Assembly: GCA_965198285.1 (NCBI GenBank)
Contig: OZ240251.1
Location: 372,001 to 436,000, forward strand
DNA from: UBA11872 sp965198285
GTDB lineage: Bacteria > Chloroflexota > UBA11872
Direction: 5' to 3'
Length of the DNA stretch: 64,000 bases
Position numbers and translations under genes: made by a program. The number at the start of each line of letters is the position of its first letter. Position 1 is the stretch's first letter. Positions 28,206 through 34,526 of the stretch are shown here, piece by piece. The notes under the pieces were generated by a model that saw nothing but the letters and a program-made list of their open reading frames with translations, searched no databases and was not told the DNA's origin.

Positions 28206-28269
28206 CGCTATGCCGCTCCTCGCGTTGGCAGCCCGCCCGCCTCCTGCGGCTTGGCCTGCCCGCTAGATG

Positions 28270-28304
28270 AAAAACGCCCCCCGGCATCGCTGCCGTTAGG
28301 GGCG
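28270..28304 (-). promoter_or_regulatory. Leader terminator (attenuator candidate) upstream of glnA
   Basis: On the minus strand CGCCCC...TGCC-loop-GGCA...GGGGCG is followed directly by TTTTT. It lies 65 nt before the glnA start codon and within the predicted leader, so it can only act on the glnA transcript itself. An upstream hairpin (CGCTCC/GGAGCG) and GGGAAGTTGATCCTCCC provide possible alternative pairing. Confidence 0.6.
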
Positions 28305-28373
28305 GGAGGATCAACTTCCCAACGCTCCGACGCTGGAGCGCGGACAGCCGACACGCGTTGCCGGCGTGGGGCA

Positions 28374-28403
28374 ATTGTAGGCGTGGGGCGGCTGGATTGT
28401 CTA
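28374..28403 (-). promoter_or_regulatory. Predicted glnA promoter
   Basis: Minus strand TAGACA (28403-28398), 18-nt spacer, TACAAT (28379-28374). Transcription starting near 28367 would give a leader of about 160 nt containing the terminator-like hairpin. Confidence 0.45.
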
Positions 28404-28471
28404 CGGAACACGGCTGGTGCGCGCACCGTGCGATACCGTTCCTCTGCAACGTTGCACCCAGGGAACGGGCC

Positions 28472-28963
28472 GTGAGTTTCTGGGACCGCTGGGCACGCGA
28501 GAGCCGCCTGGCTCTTGCTATTGGGGTACTGGGGACGCTGGCCGTGCCGGTGGTAGGCGTGGTGATCCTGCGCTTTCTGCTGTTGGGTCCCGAGGTTGAG
28601 GCGGTTGCCAATCCGCGGCCCGCAGCGCCGCGCGTGGCGGCCGAAGTCGCGGTCACCAATCCCGGTCCCGTGCCCACCGTGCTGGCGCCTACCCCGCTCA
28701 GCACGCCAGCAGCCGCCACCCCCGCGGCAACGCCAACCCCGGCGCCAACGCCCACGCCAACCCCGGCGCGCACGGGCGAGGTCAACGCCACCGACGGCCT
28801 CAATGTCCGCACCGAACCCAGCACCCAGGGCCGCGTGCTGCGCATCCTGCCCTTCGAAACCCAGGTCGAACTGACCGGCCGCTCGCGGCAGTCGGAGGGC
28901 CTCACCTGGGTCGAACTGGAAGACGGCGGCTGGGTCCAGGAACGTTACCTGGATCGCCGCTGA
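28472..28963 (+). CDS. Membrane-anchored SH3-domain protein
   Basis: A 163-residue protein beginning at the GTG at 28472 (SFWDRWARESRLALAIGVLG). It has one transmembrane segment (about 14-35), a long Pro/Thr/Ala spacer rich in TPTPAPTPTP, and a C-terminal bacterial SH3 domain: NATDGLNVRTEPSTQGRVL, VELTGRSRQSEGLTWVELEDGGWV. Such proteins usually bind peptidoglycan or wall ligands. The frame is open further upstream, but that part lacks conserved features. It marks the last ordinary gene before the accessory region. Confidence 0.8.
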   Translation: MSFWDRWARESRLALAIGVLGTLAVPVVGVVILRFLLLGPEVEAVANPRPAAPRVAAEVAVTNPGPVPTVLAPTPLSTPAAATPAATPTPAPTPTPTPARTGEVNATDGLNVRTEPSTQGRVLRILPFETQVELTGRSRQSEGLTWVELEDGGWVQERYLDRR

Positions 28964-29038
28964 CCGCCACCACGAGCGATCCGCGGGGGTTGGTGGGGGT
29001 GCTTGACGAGGCTCGAAAGCCGGGGCCTCGCGCGCAAT

Positions 29039-29062
29039 AAGAGTTTTTTCCAAAAAACTCTT
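29039..29062. repeat. A/T-rich inverted repeat in GC-rich context
   Basis: AAGAGTTTTTT and AAAAAACTCTT flank a CC centre, an 11-bp perfect palindrome. Either strand would give a stem with a U-rich side, so it could be a terminator for the SH3 gene about 75 nt upstream, but there is no GC stem. Confidence 0.45.
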
Positions 29063-29646
29063 GAGGTGCGGCCGGGTGCTTTTTTGGGGGACCTGGGGCG
29101 CGTGGAAGCCGCTGCCGAATATCCGCAGTCGCGAGTATGAAATGTGGCGCTGGGGCATGCTCCGGGGCGCGCGTCCGTGGTTCGTCCAGCGTGGCGCAAC
29201 TGGGAGCAGGCGAACCATGAACGAAGCCAGTCTCGCCACGCACGGCACGGTGCGCGGCACAAATGGCAAGCGGCTGACGAGTGTGGGCATGCGGGTCAGC
29301 GAGGTCCAGATTTGAAGAATTGCGGATCGAGGGTGAGGCACCGAATCCGGAACGCGAGCCGCGGCGGGCGCCTGACCAACACCACCACGGCGAGGGCGTC
29401 AGGCGAAATCCAAATGCGGCGAATTCCTGACAGGCGGCGGCGCGTCCCGTGCATGAGCCGACGGGCGGCGAGTGATAGCCGCCGCGCCGCGGCGCGGGCC
29501 AGACAGACGGCTTTGAGACGCAGGCCCCAGGCGAGCTGACGGGGTCTGGACAGATCCGGGAGTCGGCGCGGTAGCGCGGAAAGCAGACGGAAGACACGTG
29601 CGGACATGGATGAACTCCAAGTTGTCAAACGGACACCGTTAGTGTA

Positions 29647-29655
29647 CACTGTATG
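29647..29655 (+). repeat. Left copy of a 9-bp direct repeat flanking the terminase unit
   Basis: CACTGTATG recurs at 31547-31555; with neighbouring bases the match extends to TGT-N-CACTGTATG. The two copies bracket the terminase pair, 1,900 bp apart, as a target-site duplication or short attachment site might. Confidence 0.3.
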
Positions 29656-29663
29656 CGTACAGT
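29648..29663. promoter_or_regulatory. Inverted repeat ACTGTA-TGCG-TACAGT
   Basis: A perfect 6-bp inverted repeat with a 4-bp spacer, adjacent to a second palindrome AGTGTACACT. The pattern resembles TetR-type operators, but no regulator gene is adjacent. It overlaps the left direct repeat. Confidence 0.35.
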
Positions 29664-29718
29664 TCGCAACCAGGGCGGCGGAGTGATGGGCGCGAACGCT
29701 TGACGAAAGGGTTTCGAG

Positions 29719-29958
29719 GTGAGCAAGCGACGGGGCCGCAAGCGGCCGACGAGCGCGGAGCAGCGCTTCCGGTCGGCGGTGCTGGTGAAGGCCGACGAGC
29801 TGTCGGACCTGGTGGTGGAGAAGGCGTTGGCCGGGGAGCGCTGGGCGGTGGAACTGGCGTTCAGCTACGCGTTTGGGCAGCCGCCGCGCGCCGGCAGCGG
29901 GCAGGCGTTCGCGGCGTTGTTGGAGGACTTACATGCAGCCGTCGCAAATCGTCCGTGA
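29719..29958 (+). CDS. Small protein preceding the terminase (possible small-subunit-like protein)
   Basis: A 79-residue basic protein starting at GTG (29719): MSKRRGRKRPTSAEQRF, then a helical segment (SDLVVEKALAGERWAVELAFSYAFG). Position directly before, and overlapping by 26 nt, a terminase large-subunit gene suggests a terminase-associated protein. It is shorter than a typical small subunit and has no recognisable helix-turn-helix. This identification rests on context only. Confidence 0.55.
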   Translation: MSKRRGRKRPTSAEQRFRSAVLVKADELSDLVVEKALAGERWAVELAFSYAFGQPPRAGSGQAFAALLEDLHAAVANRP

Positions 29959-31243
29959 GCAGCTCTGGGCGCGCGTCGGGTATGCGCCGTTCGCCGAGCA
30001 ACGCGCGGCCCACGATTCCAAGGCGCGCATCCGGCTGATCGCGGGCGGGGAACGGGCCGGCAAGAGCCGCAGCGCGGCGATGGAACTGGTGGGGCGCTTC
30101 CTGGAAGGGCAGCTGTACTGGCTGGTGGGGCCGGACTATGACCTGTGCCGGCCGGAGTTCGCGTACCTGATCGAAGCGCTGGAGTCGCTGGACGCGATTG
30201 AAACATTGGCCGCGCCGACCGGCCAGTCGAACCGCCTGATGCTGCGCAATGGAACGCTGATCACGACGCGCTCGGCGCAACGGGCGCCGCGGCTGGCGGG
30301 GCAGGCGCCGGACGGGATCCTGGGCTGCGAAGCGGCGCAACTGTCGTACGAGGCGTACCTGCGGCTGAGCGGGCGACTCGCCGAGCGTCGCGGCTGGCTG
30401 TGGCTCAGCGGGACGTTCGAAGGGTCGCGGGGCTGGTACGCGGAGAAGTTTCGGGCCTGGCAGAGCGACAACCCGGACGAGGCGGCGTCGTTTTCGATTC
30501 CGTCGTGGTCCAACCGCACGCTGTTTCCGGGGGGACGGCAAGACCCGGAGATCGAGCGGCTGGCGGTGGCGTATCCGTCCGACCTGTTCCAGGAACGGCT
30601 GGGCGGGGTGCCGTGTCCGCCGGTGTCGCTGGTGTTCCGGGAGTTCCATCCGGCGGCGCACGTGCGGACGATCAAGGACCCGTACGAGAGCTTCGACAGC
30701 ATCGAGATCGCGGTGGACCCGGGGTACGCGGGGGCGTATGCGGTATTGGCCGTGGCGAAGCGCGGCGAGGAGATCTTCGTGCTGGACGAGGTGTACATGC
30801 AGTACGCGATCGCGGCGCATGTGATCCACGAATGCAAGCGGCGGTCCTGGTGGCGGCACGTGCACAGCGGGGTGATCGACATCGCCGGGCGGCAGCATCA
30901 CGCTGCGCCCAGCCAGATCCAGATCTGGGCGGCGCACGCGCAGCTGCGGCTGCGCTCGCACCGCGTGTGGATCAACGACGGGATCGACCGGCTACGGACG
31001 TTCCTGCGCGATCCGGGGAGCGGCGAGCCACGGATCACGATCAGCCCGCGCTGCCAGGCGCTGATCCGGGAGTTCGGGAACTACCGCTACCACGAACCGC
31101 GCGAAAACCGGCCGATCTCCGAATTGCCGATCGACGCGGACAATCACGCGATCAAGGCGTTGTGCTACTGGCTGTTCGACCGGTTTGGGGCGGTGTATCG
31201 GCGGGAGCCGCGGCAGTCGATTCCGTTTCGGATTACGTGGTGA
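29933..31243 (+). CDS. Phage-type terminase large subunit
   Basis: A 436-residue DNA-packaging motor protein. Walker A is in LIAGGERAGKSRSAAMEL (about 40-50), followed by the YWLVGPDYDLCRPEF strand typical of terminases. The C-terminal nuclease domain begins EIAVDPGYAGAYAVLAVAK, with further conserved acidic positions (VLDEVYM, GVIDIAG, ELPIDADNHAIKAL). GGAGG at 29922-29926 supports the ATG at 29933. No portal, capsid, tail, integrase or lysis gene is adjacent, so this is an isolated terminase unit rather than a prophage. It may be a remnant or part of a satellite-like element. Confidence 0.85.
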   Translation: MQPSQIVREQLWARVGYAPFAEQRAAHDSKARIRLIAGGERAGKSRSAAMELVGRFLEGQLYWLVGPDYDLCRPEFAYLIEALESLDAIETLAAPTGQSNRLMLRNGTLITTRSAQRAPRLAGQAPDGILGCEAAQLSYEAYLRLSGRLAERRGWLWLSGTFEGSRGWYAEKFRAWQSDNPDEAASFSIPSWSNRTLFPGGRQDPEIERLAVAYPSDLFQERLGGVPCPPVSLVFREFHPAAHVRTIKDPYESFDSIEIAVDPGYAGAYAVLAVAKRGEEIFVLDEVYMQYAIAAHVIHECKRRSWWRHVHSGVIDIAGRQHHAAPSQIQIWAAHAQLRLRSHRVWINDGIDRLRTFLRDPGSGEPRITISPRCQALIREFGNYRYHEPRENRPISELPIDADNHAIKALCYWLFDRFGAVYRREPRQSIPFRITW

Positions 31244-31300
31244 CGGGGGTACTGCTCGAAGAAGGAAGAAGCGTCGGTTGGGGTCGTGGGTTGCTGCTGT

Positions 31301-31402
31301 CTGGGCGCGGGTGTTAGCGCCGGCAGCCACCCTCATCCCAACCGTCTCCCTCAAGGGCGAAGGAGTAAGTGCGGCACCCGGCGGCTGGATGTTCAGGGCA
31401 CG
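31301..31402 (+). repeat. Dispersed intergenic repeat, copy 1
   Basis: GGGCGCGGGTGTTAGCGCCG, then GCAGCCACCCTCATCCC, a short variable part, CTCAAGGGCGAAGGAGTAA, and finally CAGGGCACGGCGG. The same order occurs at 37790-37892, and a shorter relative at about 52720-52765. Confidence 0.6.
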
Positions 31403-31407
31403 GCGGC

Positions 31408-31460
31408 CGGTTTGGGGCGGTGCGGTTGCCGGGGGCGCGGCGGTCGATTCCGTTTCGGAT
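31408..31460 (+). repeat. Degenerate duplicate of the terminase 3' end
   Basis: The 53 nt match the last codons of the terminase gene (31181-31233) at 44 positions, including a terminal run of 18 identical bases. It lies about 175 nt beyond the terminase stop. Confidence 0.55.
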
Positions 31461-31546
31461 CTTGATGGATTAGGGGCGCGTTTGAAGAGGGAGTGCGAGG
31501 GTGGTGTGCATCTGGTAGGAGTTGCGAAATACACTCGGGCAATGTC

Positions 31547-31555
31547 CACTGTATG
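31547..31555 (+). repeat. Right copy of the 9-bp direct repeat
   Basis: CACTGTATG, identical to 29647-29655. Confidence 0.3.
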
Positions 31556-31641
31556 AGCACGGCTGGCAATTGTGGCGTGGATCGGCGGTCGCTGCCCAGG
31601 TTGGTCGCGGGGCGGGCTGCAACACGTCCGGGGTGGATTGC

Positions 31642-33114
31642 CTAGTTCGTCAAGGAGCGATTGGAGAGGGAAGCGGCGACTTTGGTGAATTGGGCTAGGG
31701 CGGCTTCGAGGTCTTGGGCGATTTCGGCGGCGAGGTCCTCGGGAGGCGGCAGGTTGTCGGCGTCTGTAAGGGCGGCGTCGCGAAGCCAGAGGATATCAAG
31801 GTTGGCTTTGTCGCGATTGATGAGGTCGTCGTAGCTGAAGCGGCGGAAGCGTTCCGACTCGACGCGGGCCGAACGGTCGTCGGGGCAGTAGGCCTCGATG
31901 AAGTCCTGCAGGTGATCGTAGGTCAGCGGACGCCGTTTGAGAGTGAAGCGCTGGTTCGTGCGCAGGTCGTAGATCCAAAGGTCGCGCGTCCAGGGTTGCG
32001 GCGAGGCGGGCTTGCGGTCAAAGAACAGCACGTTGGCTTTCACGCCCTGGGTATAGAAGATGCCGGTGGGCAGCCTCAGCAGCGTGTGCACGTCACAGGC
32101 CTGTAGCAGGCGGCGACGGATGACTTCGCCGGCACCGCCCTCGAATAGCACGTTGTCTGGCACGACCACCGCTGCACGACCGTGAATGTCCAGCTGGGTC
32201 TGCACGTGCTGAACGAAGTTGAGCTGCTTGTTGGAGGTGGTGGCCCAGAAGTCTTGCCGCTCGATTATCAGCGACTCGCGGGCGGCTTCACCGTCGGCGC
32301 CGACAATGGTCATGGAAGACTTGCGCCCAAATGGCGGATTGGTGAGCACCATCGAATATCGGTGCCCCGAGTCCTGTGCTAGCGCATCCGCCACCGTGAC
32401 GGGACTGTCGCCATCCGGGCGGCCAATGCCGTGCAGCAGTAGGTTCATTGCACAGATGCGCGCGGTGTTGTCCACAAGCTCAATCCCGCTCAAAACCGAA
32501 TGTTGCAGACGGCGATTCTGATCAGGGTCCAGTAAGCGATTCTCGGAGATGAGCCTGTGGGCGGCCAGCAGGAAACCGCCCGTGCCGCAAGCCGGATCGT
32601 GGATAGTGTCGTCCGGTTCAGGACGCATCACCTCCACGATGGCGCGGATCAACCGACGCGGAGTGAAGTACTGACCGGCACCGGACTTAACGTCTTCAGC
32701 GTTCTTCTGGAGCAGGCCTTCGTAGAGATCGCCCTTTACGTCGGAGTCAAGGAACGTCCATTGCTCCTGGTCCATCGCATCAATCAGGCGGCGTAGCTTG
32801 GCCGGGTCCTGAATGCGGTTCTGTGCCTTGCGGAACACCGTGCCCAGCATTCCCGGCTCGTCGCCGAGGCCTCCCAGCACGTCGCGGTAGTGGCCGTCCA
32901 GCTCCAGCCCTTCACGCCAAGTCAGCGACGACCAGTCCAGACCCTGCGGCACAAGCGGCTCGCGCTCATAGGGTGGTTGAGTGTATTCGTGGGCCATCTT
33001 GAGAAAGAGCAGGTAGGTCAACTGCTCGACATAGTCGCCGTATGAGAGCCCGTCATCACGCAAGGTGTCGCAGTAGCCCCAGAATCGGCGAACGAGCGTT
33101 TGCGTGACGTTCAT
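31642..33114 (-). CDS. hsdM: Type I restriction-modification methyltransferase (M subunit)
   Basis: A 490-residue N6-adenine DNA methyltransferase. An N-terminal HsdM helical bundle (FWGYCDTLRDDGLSYGDYVEQL) is followed by QYFTPR at 148-153, the SAM motif DPACGTGGF at 173-181 and the catalytic NPPFG at 259-263. It protects host DNA and forms the core M2S complex with HsdS. The ATG overlaps the hsdS stop by 4 nt. It is the last gene of the hsdR-hsdS-hsdM operon. Confidence 0.95.
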   Translation of the reverse strand: MNVTQTLVRRFWGYCDTLRDDGLSYGDYVEQLTYLLFLKMAHEYTQPPYEREPLVPQGLDWSSLTWREGLELDGHYRDVLGGLGDEPGMLGTVFRKAQNRIQDPAKLRRLIDAMDQEQWTFLDSDVKGDLYEGLLQKNAEDVKSGAGQYFTPRRLIRAIVEVMRPEPDDTIHDPACGTGGFLLAAHRLISENRLLDPDQNRRLQHSVLSGIELVDNTARICAMNLLLHGIGRPDGDSPVTVADALAQDSGHRYSMVLTNPPFGRKSSMTIVGADGEAARESLIIERQDFWATTSNKQLNFVQHVQTQLDIHGRAAVVVPDNVLFEGGAGEVIRRRLLQACDVHTLLRLPTGIFYTQGVKANVLFFDRKPASPQPWTRDLWIYDLRTNQRFTLKRRPLTYDHLQDFIEAYCPDDRSARVESERFRRFSYDDLINRDKANLDILWLRDAALTDADNLPPPEDLAAEIAQDLEAALAQFTKVAASLSNRSLTN

Positions 33115-34526
33115 CGAGAAGCCTCATGCGTTTGGATATGTTCCAGAAGCTCTGTATCCGGCTCTTCCCCAAAGTTCCGCGGAATCAGTCGTCCGGCCAA
33201 CGCCTCAAGCAACACCGCTTGCCGGAGCGATGCAGCGCGTGCGATCGCCGTATCGACGAGCCGGCCTGTTGTATCGAGAGAAGCGAACTGCCTTTCGACT
33301 TCGGCAACGATGCGGCACTGTTCGTCAAGCGAAGGCAGCGGCACAGGCCATGACGCCAAGTTAGCTTTGCCTAAGTGCAGTATATTGACGCCCTTTGCAA
33401 CGCTAGAGAACCCGCCATTGTTGGCAGCGTGCAACAGTGTGAGCCATAGGTATTTCCGATCGATCAAGTTGCTTGGTCTAACACGAAGCAGCGTGTTCTG
33501 GAAGCAACAATCTTCAATCTCTCCGCCCCAAATAGCCGGCTTACCAACTTCATCTGCACTGCCTGATGCCTCGTTGAGCAAGATGTCACCCTTGATCAAT
33601 TTGTAGCGCTTCAACTCCTCTGGCGCGAAGTTCATCTCCTTAATATCGGAGAGATCGATACCGTTCCAGGTCACGTTTGCGGCACGGAGGTAAGGACGCA
33701 TATGTGATCCCTGATGATTCTTGGGTGAACGTTGACGACCAAGCTGGATCTCCCCAACGGAATCAACGCTGCAGATAGCCCATTGTTTTGGCACATTGTG
33801 TCGATCTATATGCCTTGGAAGAGTGGGCTCTCGGTAACGGGTGTTCTTGCCGCTCCTACTCCAAGTGGCTCTTCTCTCCTTGAGAATGCGATCCAAGAGC
33901 GTGTCTGCCGCCATTCGGCTTGTCGACTTGTGGACGAGACGTCCCTCTACAGCATCCTTGAGAATTGCTGCACGAAGTCGGGCGATATTGCAGTAGGCGC
34001 GTCGGAGCGATTCCACGGCACCATCAAGGTGTCTGAACTGCGACTCAATGGCCGCCACGATGCGTCGCTGTTCAGACAGCGGAGGGACATAAAATTCCGT
34101 GTCGATCAGCTGTTTCTTCGTTATTCCTGAAATCGTGGTTCCTCTGCCACGGATCAGCTTCAAGCGTAAGCCCATCTGATGAGCGACAAACTCAGAGTCA
34201 AACAGATCTTGCTCTACAATCAGTGCCCGGCAATCCTGACTGAAGCAAAGTTCTCTGAAGGACACAGCAGCTTTCCCAAGAGCGACGCGAGAGGCGACGA
34301 TCACCGATCCACGGGGGACGACGTTCGTGGCTGAAGCATCGACTCCTTCTTGGCTAACCGTTTTCCGTGGTGTTATTCGTAAGTCATCACCGATGTCCGC
34401 ACTTGTTGCCCAAGGGATGTCACCGCTCCAGTATTCGCGAACAGATGTGCTCGGAGTTCCTCCCCCGAGCGTTCTGAAGAGATCGCCTACTGTGGCAGAT
34501 GCCCATCCCTTCGGTAGGTCGCTCAC
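33111..34526 (-). CDS. hsdS: Type I restriction-modification specificity subunit
   Basis: A 471-residue protein with two target-recognition domains, each followed by a conserved helix: PPLSEQRRIVAAIESQF (mid-protein) and PSLDEQCRIVAEVERQF (C-terminal). The first domain starts GWASATVGDLFRTLGGGTPS, the second WAICSVDSVGEIQLGRQRSP. Each domain reads one half of a bipartite DNA site. Base composition is less GC-rich than the flanks, as is usual for rapidly exchanged specificity genes. Start and stop overlap hsdR and hsdM by 4 nt each. Confidence 0.94.
   Translation of the reverse strand: MSDLPKGWASATVGDLFRTLGGGTPSTSVREYWSGDIPWATSADIGDDLRITPRKTVSQEGVDASATNVVPRGSVIVASRVALGKAAVSFRELCFSQDCRALIVEQDLFDSEFVAHQMGLRLKLIRGRGTTISGITKKQLIDTEFYVPPLSEQRRIVAAIESQFRHLDGAVESLRRAYCNIARLRAAILKDAVEGRLVHKSTSRMAADTLLDRILKERRATWSRSGKNTRYREPTLPRHIDRHNVPKQWAICSVDSVGEIQLGRQRSPKNHQGSHMRPYLRAANVTWNGIDLSDIKEMNFAPEELKRYKLIKGDILLNEASGSADEVGKPAIWGGEIEDCCFQNTLLRVRPSNLIDRKYLWLTLLHAANNGGFSSVAKGVNILHLGKANLASWPVPLPSLDEQCRIVAEVERQFASLDTTGRLVDTAIARAASLRQAVLLEALAGRLIPRNFGEEPDTELLEHIQTHEASR

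Larger units (their letters stand above)
28964..29718. other. Long gene-poor interval at the edge of the accessory island
   Basis: About 750 nt without a convincing gene. It holds an A/T-rich palindrome at 29039-29062 and an inverted repeat at 29648-29663. Arginine-rich frames on the minus strand (for example 29296-29607) look like GC-driven open frames, although one has a GGAG site; I do not call them. Confidence 0.5.
31244..31641. other. Gene-free spacer with dispersed repeat and duplicated terminase tail
   Basis: No gene is seen. It contains copy 1 of a dispersed repeat (about 31301-31402), a degenerate copy of the terminase 3' end (31408-31460), and the right CACTGTATG repeat (31547-31555). 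Confidence 0.6.

Noticed and set aside
28270..28367. Known glutamine riboswitch (glnA RNA motif)
   Set aside because: The characteristic conserved strings of that motif are not evident in the leader; it is reported only as an unassigned attenuator candidate.
26796..28475. 559-codon plus-strand frame opposite glnA
   Set aside because: It mirrors glnA codon positions; glnA itself has all its catalytic motifs.
29296..29607. 103-codon arginine-rich minus-strand frame with a GGAG site
   Set aside because: Composition looks like unselected GC-rich DNA and no motif is visible; the ribosome-binding site alone is not enough.
29647..31555. Complete prophage
   Set aside because: Only terminase-type genes are present; there is no portal, capsid, tail, lysis or integrase gene within the window.
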